A stretch of 64,000 nt of DNA from Xiheicaenibacterium sp046351325. Lineage in GTDB: Bacteria > Myxococcota_A > Polyangia > Polyangiales > Polyangiaceae. Shown in pieces: positions 34,401 through 41,732 of this stretch (the first letter of the stretch is position 1; every line of letters begins with the position of its first letter). The translations under genes were made by a program, and so were the position numbers. The stretch spans positions 1 through 64,000 of the forward strand of contig JAXLYR010000012.1 in assembly GCA_046351325.1 (NCBI GenBank). The letters run 5' to 3'. The notes under the pieces are model-generated. The model was given only the letters and a program-made list of their open reading frames with translations, was not told the DNA's origin and made no database searches.

Positions 34401-35991
34401 CGTCGCGCGGTACCGCGACGCGCTCGGGGTCGCGCCGCCAGCAGGCGTCCCCGCGGTCTTCCTCGAGCGCTGCGCGAACGCCCTCCAGGGGCTGCTCGCC
34501 CGCTATGCGCGCACGCACGGCCCCTTCACGGTCGACGATCTCATCCGCAGGTTCGGGCTCGGCGCCGACGTCGCGCGCACGGCGGCGCTCTCGCTCGTCG
34601 CGCTCGGCAAGCTCGTGCACGGGAGCTTCACGCCGAACGGCCCGGCCGACGAGTTCTGCGACGCCGAGGTCCTGCGCATCATCAAGCGCAAGAGCCTCGC
34701 GCGCCTGCGCAAGGCCATCGAGCCCGTGCCCGCGGCGGCGCTCGTCCGCTGGCTCGCCCACGCCCAGGGGGTTCGTCCGGTGTCCGACGTCCGCGACACG
34801 CGTCTCAGCCGCGGCAACCCCGAGGCCCTCGTGCGGGCGCTCGAGCAGCTCGAGGGCCTCGCTCTCCCCGCGACGGTTTGGTTTGACGATGTTCTACCTT
34901 CGCGCGTGGCTGGTTTCACGCCTTCGCTCCTCGACGAGCTCACGTCGTCGGGCGAGGTGATCTGGCGCGGCGTCGAGCCGATCGCGACGACCGACGGGCG
35001 CGTCGCCTTCCATTTCCCCGATCGGCTGCACCTGCTCGGCGCGCCCGCTGGCGAGCCTTCGCACCCCCTCGCGGAGAAGGTCCTCGAGGCGCTGCGCGCG
35101 CGCGGCGCCGTCTTCTTCCACGAGCTCGCGGCCACGGTCGCGGCCTTCCCCAACGACGTGCTCGAGGCGCTCTGGGATCTCGTGTTCGCAGGGCTCGTCA
35201 CGAACGACACGACACAGCCGCTCCGCTCTCGATTTGGTTTGAGCCGCAACGAATCGCAGGGCCGCCCGGCCCGCCTGCGCGCCGGGGCAGCTCGCCGGCC
35301 CGCGCTCCCCGGGAGCGAGGGACGGTGGTCGCTCCTCGCGCCGACGGGCGCGGCGCCCGCGACGGAGCTCGAGCGTCGTTCGGCCATGATCGAGCAGCTC
35401 TTCGAGCGCGGTGGTGTCGTCACGCGCGAGAGCGTCCTCTCCGAGGGGATCGCTGGCGGCTTCGGCGCTGTGTATCCGCTGCTCCGCGCGCTCGAGGAGT
35501 CGGGGCGCGCGCGCCGTGGCTATTTCATCGAGGCCCTCGGCGCGACGCAGTTCGCGCGGCCCGGGATCGAGGAGCGGTTGCGCGCGCTCCGCGAGCCCAG
35601 CGCGAAGCCCGAGGCCTTCTTCCTCGCCGCGGCCGACCCCGCCAACCCGTTCGGCGCGACGCTGTCGTGGCCCGCGAGCCTCGGCGATCGGACTCCTCGG
35701 CCGACGCGCGGCGCGGGCGCACACGTCGTGCTTTTCGACGGTGTTTTGCTCGGGTTTCTCGCGCGCGGCGACCAGGCGCTCGCGACCTCCCTCCCCACCG
35801 AGGAGCCCGACCGCGCGATGGCGATGCGGTCGCTCGCGCACGCGCTCGGCGCGTGGGTCGACGGCGGTCCTCGGCGAGCGCTGTCGCTCGCGACGATCGA
35901 CGGCGAGGAGGCCTCGAAGAGCGCGCTCGCCCCGGCGCTGCGCGACGCTGGCTTCACCGCGAGCTCCGACAGGATGATCAAACGTCGTTAG
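31477..35991 (+). CDS. lhr: Lhr-type ATP-dependent DNA helicase
   Basis: 1504 aa, the usual size of bacterial Lhr. Motifs in order: LLAPTGSGKTLAAFLAA (Walker A, about residue 65), TTPESLYLML, VIVDEIHAM (DEIH, about 182), GLSATVRP (SAT), then helicase-C motifs ATSSLELGIDMGAID and LQRIGRAGHR (about 393). The Lhr core and a long C-terminal half with winged-helix-like repeats follow. Lhr unwinds DNA/RNA hybrids and takes part in repair. The start at 31477 is chosen because the protein begins just before the family's first conserved segment; a GTG 15 bases upstream is possible. Confidence 0.93.
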   Translation: MKKQRGGGEPSAVEPGDDEVLGRFSRPVAEWVRSTFGSLTRTQRLGMGPIIERRSTLLLAPTGSGKTLAAFLAAIERVMFGAPTNGAGDLKILYVSPLKALAVDVERNLRAPIVGIAQAASRLGVGFHEPSVFVRSGDTAARDRAVFSRSGADILITTPESLYLMLTSEPARRLATVDTVIVDEIHAMAGTKRGAHLWLSLERLEALRAPDAPPLQRIGLSATVRPLDTIARALAGYSAPNEPRPVSVVDAGTRRPVEVTVEVPVEDLRAVSDKETGPGPRGTAEGTRSIWSSIYPRIVELIRAYTTTLVFVNNRRLAERLAAALNEVAGEELALAHHGSVAHDRRQTIEDRLKSGTIPAIVATSSLELGIDMGAIDLVVQVEAPPSVSAGLQRIGRAGHRASAISKGSIMPKFRADLLACAATARAMTEGAVEATAVPENPLDVLAQQIVAHASMGPVRESDLYDLVRRAAPFVTLPRTAYEGVLDMLAGRYPSDEFSELRPRIVWDRVAGIITARQGAKRIAILSGGTIPDRGLFGVFLAGAEKPMRIGELDEEMVFESRVGEVFLLGASSWRITEITHDRVLAIPAPGEPGKMPFWHGDRPGRPAELGRRIGALARRIASLTPVKAEAELSRDYALDTRAAKNLVTYVHEQKQATGEVPSDEVVVIERFHDELGDQRVCILCPLGAKVLAPWAMAVTARLRDERGLDIDTIWTDDGIVFRVADVETAPDIADFIPAHDEIEDLMLRGLDRTALFAARFRENAARALLLPRRSATKRQPLWSQRKRASELLAVASRYASFPLVLETFRECLRDALDMPSLVNLLRDISVRAVRLVSVDRETPSPFASSLLFSYVANFIYDGDAPLAERRAQALALDQDRLRELWGEVELRDLLDEEAIAEAARSLSHATSGPLEHIDRLHDLLLAIGDMTRAEIAARVAEALDSEAFIAELVRARRAVIVTIAGEERVLAVEDVARYRDALGVAPPAGVPAVFLERCANALQGLLARYARTHGPFTVDDLIRRFGLGADVARTAALSLVALGKLVHGSFTPNGPADEFCDAEVLRIIKRKSLARLRKAIEPVPAAALVRWLAHAQGVRPVSDVRDTRLSRGNPEALVRALEQLEGLALPATVWFDDVLPSRVAGFTPSLLDELTSSGEVIWRGVEPIATTDGRVAFHFPDRLHLLGAPAGEPSHPLAEKVLEALRARGAVFFHELAATVAAFPNDVLEALWDLVFAGLVTNDTTQPLRSRFGLSRNESQGRPARLRAGAARRPALPGSEGRWSLLAPTGAAPATELERRSAMIEQLFERGGVVTRESVLSEGIAGGFGAVYPLLRALEESGRARRGYFIEALGATQFARPGIEERLRALREPSAKPEAFFLAAADPANPFGATLSWPASLGDRTPRPTRGAGAHVVLFDGVLLGFLARGDQALATSLPTEEPDRAMAMRSLAHALGAWVDGGPRRALSLATIDGEEASKSALAPALRDAGFTASSDRMIKRR

Positions 35992-36157
35992 CCGCGTAGC
36001 CTTGCGTTTTTGCAGGTAAAGCGTTCGTCGAAGGGTCAACGCGGCGGACGTTGCGGTCCGGCAACGGCCGTGCCAGAGCCCGTCGAAGTTGGGTTTCCGA
36101 GCGAATTTGATTTGCTGCGCGGCCGTAGGCGCGAAAATGAAGGTCTTGGAGGTCGTG

Positions 36158-37075
36158 GTGAAAAACTTGAAACTTCTGACGGGTCTACTTCTTGGCGCTG
36201 CACTCATCGGGGGCTGCGGCGACGACAGCACGGGTGGTGGGGGAACGGGCGCCACGAACAATGGTGGCGATTCGCAGGGCGGCGCCGGCGGCAATCCGGG
36301 CACGGGTGGCAACCCGTCGACGGGCGGCCAGGGTGGTGAGGGCGGCAGCGTCCCGCCCCCGGAGTGCGGGCTCACGTTCGATGACCGCCCCGACTGCGAG
36401 GCGTGCATGGACAACTCGTGCTGCACCGAGGAAGAAGCCTGCGGTCCGGGCTCGGACTGCGAGGCGCTCCTCATCTGCGCGAACGCCTGCGCCGAGGGTG
36501 ACCAGCCCTGCGTCGATGCTTGCATCGCCGACCACGCGCAGGGCCTGACCGACATTCAAGCGGTGTTCGCTTGCTACGACGCCTCGTGCAAGACCGACGT
36601 CGCCTGCGCGTTCCCGATCTGCGACAGCGGCCTCGTCTATCCCGATGAAGCCTGCGCGACCTGCCTGACGGACTCCACGTCTTGCTGTGCGTCCGCGACG
36701 GCCTGCGCTGGAGACCAGGCCTGCCTGGCCTGCCTCAGCGATCCCATGACCGCGGGCTGCGACACGAACACGAACTACCAGGCGATCTTGGCCTGCTCGA
36801 CGGGTGCTCCGCCGAACTGCGGTCCGAGCTGCGCCACGAACGTCTGCGACTCCGGCCTCGGCTACCCCAACAACGCGTCTTGCAACTTCTGCCTCGGCGA
36901 GAGCTGCTGCGCGGAGATGACTGCCTGCGCCGCGGACACGGCAGCGGATGGTTGCCTCGACTGCATCACGGGTTCGGCTTCGGCGGGCGCGAACTGCGAC
37001 GCCAATACGGCGTTCGCTGCCATCAAGGCCTGCGACAACACGAACTGCCAGGCGGACGGCTGCCCGATGCTGTGA
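36158..37075 (+). CDS. Cysteine-rich lipoprotein with internal repeats
   Basis: 305 aa from a GTG at 36158 with GGAGG five bases upstream. The signal ends LLLGAALIGGC. A Gly/Thr/Asn spacer (about residues 25-65) precedes three cysteine-rich repeats, each about 75 residues and built on C-x2-C-x(4-6)-CC-x(5-6)-C (for example CEACMDNSCCTEEEAC, CATCLTDSTSCCASATAC, CNFCLGESCCAEMTAC). The cysteines should pair outside the cytoplasm. Such proteins are numerous in Polyangiales and uncharacterised. It is convergent with the methyltransferase gene and they share a hairpin. Confidence 0.8.
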   Translation: MKNLKLLTGLLLGAALIGGCGDDSTGGGGTGATNNGGDSQGGAGGNPGTGGNPSTGGQGGEGGSVPPPECGLTFDDRPDCEACMDNSCCTEEEACGPGSDCEALLICANACAEGDQPCVDACIADHAQGLTDIQAVFACYDASCKTDVACAFPICDSGLVYPDEACATCLTDSTSCCASATACAGDQACLACLSDPMTAGCDTNTNYQAILACSTGAPPNCGPSCATNVCDSGLGYPNNASCNFCLGESCCAEMTACAADTAADGCLDCITGSASAGANCDANTAFAAIKACDNTNCQADGCPML

Positions 37076-37079
37076 ACAT

Positions 37080-37126
37080 GGCTTGAACGGGCCGCGCGTC
37101 GTTCGTGCGAGCGGGCCCGTTCAGCC
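37080..37126. terminator. Bidirectional hairpin between convergent genes
   Basis: GGCTTGAACGGGCC and GGCCCGTTCAGCC form a stem of at least ten perfect pairs (TGAACGGGCC with GGCCCGTTCA), extended past one bulge, with a 20-base loop. It lies right after the stop of the Cys-rich lipoprotein and overlaps the last codons of the opposing methyltransferase. No T-tract follows on either side. Confidence 0.6.
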
Positions 37127-37933
37127 AGGGTCAGACTCTGCCGCTCGGCTCGCGCGCCGCTGATACCCCACGAGATACGTCCCGTGGAGCGGTGCCGAGC
37201 CGAGCTTGATTTTGCCGATATCCCAGACCCAATCGTCGGGGGTGTCGAGGTCGGCCACGAGCTCACGGAGCTCCGCTTCGCTGTAGATGCGGAGCCACGA
37301 GACGAGCCCGTCCCACAGGACGAAGAGCTGCATGATGGGTAACAGCCATGTCAGCGCAACCCACGGCCAGCGGAATGGGCGCCAAGCGGGCATCGACAGC
37401 GTGACGGTGACGGGCGTCAACAAGAGGCCGAACAGCATTGGAGCCTCCCGACTGACCACCTCGAACACGCCAATCGGCTGACGCTTTGCCACGGCGTCTC
37501 GCAGGACGGCTTTGGCCTCCGCTGGGCGGAAGTGGTGGAACGCATTGAACACCGTCCGAACGCCGACGAGCTCGGGTGGGACTCGGGTAGCGTCCACTGG
37601 CTCTCCGCGTCCGCTTACAGCCCCGTTACTGCCCTCCGCCGCGTGAGCGAACGCTGGTAGATTCGGATACAAGTCTGTCAGCGTGACGCTCACCTTGTGG
37701 CCGCGCTTGGCGAGCTCGTCTGCCATCACCGCGGCGGGGCCCCCGCCCCCGGAGCAGAGGTCGACGATGCGCGTCTCTCCTGTCTCGGCGAGCACGCGCT
37801 CGAGCGGCCCGACGAGCATGCGCCCATGTCCGCTCATGCGCTCGGCGAACGCCAAGAAGGCCGTACCGCCGTCGCGCAGGACGCCGGGGAACCACGGGAG
37901 ATCCTCGAGCTCGACCAGATGATGCCGCTTCAT
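37121..37933 (-). CDS. SAM-dependent methyltransferase with hydrophobic C-terminal insert
   Basis: 270 aa. The SAM site is TRIVDLCSGGGGPAAVMADE (about residue 55), followed by VTLTDLYPN (acidic residue binding the ribose) and VFNAFHHFRP (post-motif II). A hydrophobic segment follows (MLFGLLLTPVTVTLS and WVALTWLLPIMQLFVLWDG), so the protein is probably membrane-associated. Its ATG overlaps the TetR stop (ATGA), making one operon. It may modify a small molecule that the TetR protein senses; this is inference. Confidence 0.8.
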   Translation of the reverse strand: MKRHHLVELEDLPWFPGVLRDGGTAFLAFAERMSGHGRMLVGPLERVLAETGETRIVDLCSGGGGPAAVMADELAKRGHKVSVTLTDLYPNLPAFAHAAEGSNGAVSGRGEPVDATRVPPELVGVRTVFNAFHHFRPAEAKAVLRDAVAKRQPIGVFEVVSREAPMLFGLLLTPVTVTLSMPAWRPFRWPWVALTWLLPIMQLFVLWDGLVSWLRIYSEAELRELVADLDTPDDWVWDIGKIKLGSAPLHGTYLVGYQRRASRAAESDPG

Positions 37934-38508
37934 GGCTGCCCCCCTGTGTATTGCCGGACAATGTGCTCGAGCGCGGCGTCCAATGGATAGTCCCGCGGGT
38001 CGAGCACATAGTGTTGAAAGACCCCGTCGAGCGTCGCGAAGAGCAAGCGCGCCTCGAGGGAAGGGTCTGGCCGACCGAGCGCCGTGAGGAGCTCGGTGAA
38101 TAGCGCGATATAAACAGTGGACTGCGACCCGATCGCGCTCTCGAGGTCGGCGAGGACGGCGTGCTGAAAGCGAACGCCATACGATACTCGCCAGAAGTCC
38201 TCGTTCTCGCGGACGAGTCTGGCGCTCACACGCAGCAGCGACGTGAGCTTCTCCCCAGGGTCGGCGATGCCAGCCACCTCGCTGAAGGCCTGCATGACGA
38301 GCCCTGCGCTGCGCTCGAAGAGAGCGCGCAGGACGACCTGTTTCGATGGGAAATAGTGATAGAGCAGGCCCGACGCGACCCGCGCTTCGGTCGCGATGTC
38401 GCGGATGCTCGCGCCCTCGAAGCCCTTCTGCGCGAAGACGCGGAGGGCGGAGTCGAGCAAGTGGGTCCGCACGTCGACGGGCTGGGGGTGTCTGCGCTTT
38501 GGGGCCAC
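37930..38508 (-). CDS. TetR-family transcriptional regulator
   Basis: 192 aa if started at the GTG at 38508. A TTG at 38586 would add 26 residues but lies inside the operator palindrome. The N-terminal HTH is clear: LLDSALRVFAQKGFEGASIR, then DIATEARVASGLLYHYFPSK. The C-terminal ligand domain is unassigned. It is co-transcribed with the methyltransferase by an ATGA overlap and is divergent from the flavin oxidase gene. Autoregulation through the palindrome at 38565-38590 is likely, and control of the divergent oxidase is possible. Confidence 0.85.
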   Translation of the reverse strand: MAPKRRHPQPVDVRTHLLDSALRVFAQKGFEGASIRDIATEARVASGLLYHYFPSKQVVLRALFERSAGLVMQAFSEVAGIADPGEKLTSLLRVSARLVRENEDFWRVSYGVRFQHAVLADLESAIGSQSTVYIALFTELLTALGRPDPSLEARLLFATLDGVFQHYVLDPRDYPLDAALEHIVRQYTGGQP

Positions 38509-38564
38509 TTGGTTCGAGCCGTCGTGTGCTTGCGTCTGGCGGGTCCCAGGTTGCTCTGGGAGGC

Positions 38565-38590
38565 GGTTGATTGACCGATCAATCAACCGG
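38565..38590. promoter_or_regulatory. TetR-type operator (11-bp perfect arms)
   Basis: CGGTTGATTGA and TCAATCAACCG are exact reverse complements separated by CCGA, giving a 26-bp dyad. It lies upstream of the tetR-like gene and 90 bp before the divergent flavin amine oxidase. Size and symmetry match TetR-family operators. Confidence 0.75.
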
Positions 38591-38676
38591 GCTGTTGGTA
38601 GGGATAGCCGCGGAGAACGTCAAGGCCGGCTCAGGCCCTCTTTCAAGAGACGCATAAACTTGGTACGTAGCGGAAG

Positions 38677-40266
38677 ATGAGCGGTCGAACGCCTATCTTC
38701 CAAACCCTGTCTCGCCTCATCTCACGCGCTCACACGAACCAACCTGAGGGTCGCGGTGGGCTGGGTCGCCGGGAGCTCTTGGGCCTCGGCGCCGGGGCGG
38801 CGGGCGCCGCGCTCCTCGGGGGCTGCGTCGGGCCTGAAGAGAGCGATGAGTCCGCAGAGGACAGCAGCGCTTCGCTCAAAGCCATCAACGCCGACATCGG
38901 GATCGTGGGCGCCGGAATGGCGGGGCTCGCGTGCGCCTATCAACTCAAGAAGTCGGGCTGCAACGCGACCCTCCACGAGGCGAACAGTCGCCCGGGTGGG
39001 CGTGTCTGGTCGCTCTCTGGCTTCTTCCCCGGACAGGTGTGCGAGCGCGGTGGGGAGCTCATCGACACTCCGCACAAGACCATGATCGGCTACGCGCAAG
39101 AGTTCGGGCTCGCGCTGGAAGACATCACGAAGCCCGCGCGCGACACCGAATATCTCTTCGGGGGGCAGCGCTACTCCGAGGCCGAGATGGTCGACCAATA
39201 TCGCGTGCTCGTCGACGCCATGCGCGACGATCTGCGAGCGATCGGGGCGCCGACCGCAGCGAGCTTCACGCCCGCGGAGCAGGCGCTCGACAATATGAGC
39301 CTCCGCGAGTGGCTCGTGAGTCGCGGCGCGCCGCCCGCGATCCGCGCGCTCCTCGACGTCGCTTACACCATCGAATACGGGCTCGATGCAGGTCAGCAGA
39401 GCTCTCTCGCCTTCCTGCTATTCGCCAAAGCCTCGCGCCAAGCGAAGCTGCGACTGTGGGGTAATTTCAGCGACGAGCGCTACCACGTAGTCGGCGGCAA
39501 CCAGCAAATCCCCGAGGCCATTGCGGCGCGTCTGCCGAACCAGATCCAATACGGTCGACGCCTGCTCGCGGTGAAGAAGACAGCGGCTGGTCGCGTTCAG
39601 CTCACGTTCCAACAGGGCAGTTCGACGGTCACCGCGACGCACGACGCAGTGGTGCTCACCCTGCCTTTCACCGTGCTTCGTGATGTCTCCCTCCACGCCA
39701 ACTTGGGCTTGCCGCCGTCGAAGCTCGCCGCCATCGCGAATGTCCAATACGGCACCAACGCGAAGCTCATGGTCGGCTTCAATGGCCGGCCTTGGGTCGA
39801 CGTCGGGTCGAACGGCGCTGCCTATTCGGACCTACCGTATTTGCAGACCACTTGGGAGACGAACCCGATCAACGCGACGTCGAGCCGCGCGATCATCACG
39901 GATTACACGGGAGGCGCGCTGGGCGCTTCGCTCGTACCGAACAAACTGCAGCAGCAGACAGCGCAGTTCCTGAACAACTTCGACACCATTTTCCCCGGCG
40001 CGAAGGCCCTCGCCCGCAAGGACGCGAGCGGCAACTACGTGGCGCACCTCGAGCCCTGGCCGTCCAATCCCAACACGAAGGGCAGCTACACGGCGAACCA
40101 GACTGGCTACTTCACGAAGATCGCTGGCAATGAGGGGCCGCAGGTCGGGAACGTCTACTTCGGTGGGGAGACGACCGACTCCTTCTATTCATGGCAAGGC
40201 TTCATGGAGGGGGCGGCCCTCTCGGGTCTTCGAAACGCAGCCGAGATCCTCGCCGACTTCGCCTGA
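38677..40266 (+). CDS. Tat-exported flavin monoamine oxidase family protein
   Basis: 529 aa. The N-terminus is a twin-arginine signal ending in a lipobox (GRRELLGLGAGAAGAALLGG then C). The FAD site is ADIGIVGAGMAGLACAYQL, then NSRPGGRVWSL (GGR motif), and the C-terminal FAD contact is NVYFGGETTDSFYSWQGFME followed by GAALSGLRNA. Family members oxidise amines or amino acids with release of peroxide. Folding before Tat export fits a bound flavin. The substrate is unknown. Its promoter faces the TetR operator, which suggests induction by the TetR ligand. Confidence 0.88.
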   Translation: MSGRTPIFQTLSRLISRAHTNQPEGRGGLGRRELLGLGAGAAGAALLGGCVGPEESDESAEDSSASLKAINADIGIVGAGMAGLACAYQLKKSGCNATLHEANSRPGGRVWSLSGFFPGQVCERGGELIDTPHKTMIGYAQEFGLALEDITKPARDTEYLFGGQRYSEAEMVDQYRVLVDAMRDDLRAIGAPTAASFTPAEQALDNMSLREWLVSRGAPPAIRALLDVAYTIEYGLDAGQQSSLAFLLFAKASRQAKLRLWGNFSDERYHVVGGNQQIPEAIAARLPNQIQYGRRLLAVKKTAAGRVQLTFQQGSSTVTATHDAVVLTLPFTVLRDVSLHANLGLPPSKLAAIANVQYGTNAKLMVGFNGRPWVDVGSNGAAYSDLPYLQTTWETNPINATSSRAIITDYTGGALGASLVPNKLQQQTAQFLNNFDTIFPGAKALARKDASGNYVAHLEPWPSNPNTKGSYTANQTGYFTKIAGNEGPQVGNVYFGGETTDSFYSWQGFMEGAALSGLRNAAEILADFA

Positions 40267-40275
40267 GCGCGCGGT

Positions 40276-40626
40276 TTACTCACCATCCTTCGCGAGCTGC
40301 GTCGTTCGGAGGTCGAGCGCCAGCTTGATCCCTTCGGCGGCCGCGAGCGCGAGGGTCACTCGGACGGCGGTCGTGAAGACGACCCAGGCCGCCACCGCGA
40401 GGCCCGCGCCATCGCTCGGGCCCCCAGCGAGCTGAATGAACGCCCTCTCGTCTCGGGTGATGGTCTCGGAGAGCAAGCTCACCGCCGCGAAGCAGCCGCT
40501 CAAGCCATAGAGGCCTGCCGCGACGAAGATGAGCCAGCGCGCTGCGCGCAGCATCGGGTAGGTGCTCTGGCTCTTCAGGCTCTCCACGAGCATTCGCGTT
40601 TCGAGGCTGACCGGCGCGTCTTCCAT
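40276..40626 (-). CDS. Small two-helix membrane protein
   Basis: About 116 aa from an ATG at 40626, with a GTG alternative 30 bases upstream. Two hydrophobic segments (AARWLIFVAAGLYGLSGCFA and LAVAAWVVFTTAVRVTLALA) surround a short charged loop. No family was recognised. It is convergent with the flavin oxidase, whose stop lies 9 bp away. Function unknown. Confidence 0.55.
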   Translation of the reverse strand: MEDAPVSLETRMLVESLKSQSTYPMLRAARWLIFVAAGLYGLSGCFAAVSLLSETITRDERAFIQLAGGPSDGAGLAVAAWVVFTTAVRVTLALAAAEGIKLALDLRTTQLAKDGE

Positions 40627-40747
40627 GCAAGGCCGAGAGAGCACGGAGCGCGCCACGCATGACCTCGACGGGGACCGCGTCGGCGCGCCGAATCGAGGTC
40701 ATCGGCAGGGTGATCGCAACGCGGCGTGCAACGCGGCAGTCTGGAAA

Positions 40748-41065
40748 TCAGCTGCAGGTGAGGGTCACCGAAGCTCCGATGTGGATGCACGACGACGTGC
40801 CATTCGGGCAGTTCGCGTTCTCGAAGTCGTCGAAGCACGACCCCGTGCACGCTGGGTCATTGCCGCACCCGTCAGGGATCGCAGTGCACTCTCCAGGCTG
40901 ACCATCGACCTCGACGAAGCACATGAGCCCTGTCTGGCATTCCGAGCCGTCGGTGCAGGCCTCACCCGCGCCTGCTCGCGTGTCTTCGGTCTCTTCATCG
41001 CAGCCGGGGGTCACGATCCAAAGCGCGGTGCCGGCGAGAAGGACGGTGAAGATATGGATTTTCAT
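40748..41065 (-). CDS. Small cysteine-rich lipoprotein
   Basis: 105 aa from an ATG at 41065. The signal reads FTVLLAGTALWIVTPGC. About eight further cysteines occur in an EGF-like or Dickkopf-like spacing (GEACTDGSECQTGLMCFVE, then CGNDPACTGSCFDD). It should be exported, lipidated and disulfide-bonded. Function unknown. It belongs to the same class as the protein at 63350-63877. Confidence 0.65.
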   Translation of the reverse strand: MKIHIFTVLLAGTALWIVTPGCDEETEDTRAGAGEACTDGSECQTGLMCFVEVDGQPGECTAIPDGCGNDPACTGSCFDDFENANCPNGTSSCIHIGASVTLTCS

Positions 41066-41087
41066 GCGCGCTTCATAAGCGAGCCCG

Positions 41088-41678
41088 TCAGAGGTCAAAA
41101 GGCTCGCCGAGGACGGTCGCGCCGTCGCATTCGTGCGCGACGAAGCGATAGCGCCCGTGCGGCGCGGGACCACACTCCTCGCAGGCGCACTGCGCGTCGC
41201 CGATGGTCCCCATCCAGGGCGCAGAGTCGTATCGCTGGCTCGGTCGGAGCTCGACGCACTCGTCTGCGCCGCCCTCCCAGAACATCACTCCGTTGTGATC
41301 GGCGCAGCTCTCCCGCAGCCAGATGTCACCGATCTCGGTCACGCGAGACCAGCCGCCAGCCGAGGCCCGCTCGACGTCGAGGTGGCGACGAAGCCCCACT
41401 GGAGCGCCTCCGCCGTTCTCGACGACGATGGCGATCGCGGAACCCGAAGCGCCACGCACGCCGCGCAAACGCACGCCGCGGCCGGTCACCGCTGCGGTCG
41501 CGGAGCTCGCAGCAGGCTCACCCGTCGCCGCGCTCGCGGTCGACGTGGCGACTGTCGTGGAGCTCGCGGTCGCTTGTGAATCGCCGCTCGCGGGGCCACG
41601 CGTGGGACCGCATCCGAACGCAACGAGCACAGCACCGAGAGCGACGAAGCAGGGGAGGGGAGCGCGCGACATCGGCAT
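41088..41678 (-). CDS. Lipoprotein of unknown function
   Basis: 196 aa from an ATG at 41678; a second ATG lies at 41672. The signal ends GAVLVAFGC. A Ser/Thr/Ala spacer of about 40 residues precedes a compact beta-rich domain with a Cys cluster near the C-terminus (DAQCACEECGPAPHGRYRF). I recognise no named family, though the pattern (GAPVGLRRHLDVERA, then RYDSAPWMG) suggests an immunoglobulin-like fold. It is divergent from lysC. Confidence 0.65.
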   Translation of the reverse strand: MPMSRAPLPCFVALGAVLVAFGCGPTRGPASGDSQATASSTTVATSTASAATGEPAASSATAAVTGRGVRLRGVRGASGSAIAIVVENGGGAPVGLRRHLDVERASAGGWSRVTEIGDIWLRESCADHNGVMFWEGGADECVELRPSQRYDSAPWMGTIGDAQCACEECGPAPHGRYRFVAHECDGATVLGEPFDL

Positions 41679-41732
41679 AGTTTGGCGGAGAACGCGCGGC
41701 GCGGGGTCGTCCTTACGTGGTATGAGCGCCGC

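Noticed and set aside
31396..34761. A minus-strand open frame of more than 1100 codons
   Set aside because: It is antisense to the fully motif-supported lhr helicase and is an Arg/Glu/Asp-rich shadow caused by high GC.
37930..38586. TTG start at 38586 for the TetR gene
   Set aside because: The start codon would lie inside the operator dyad and adds 26 residues not typical of the family; the GTG at 38508 is preferred.
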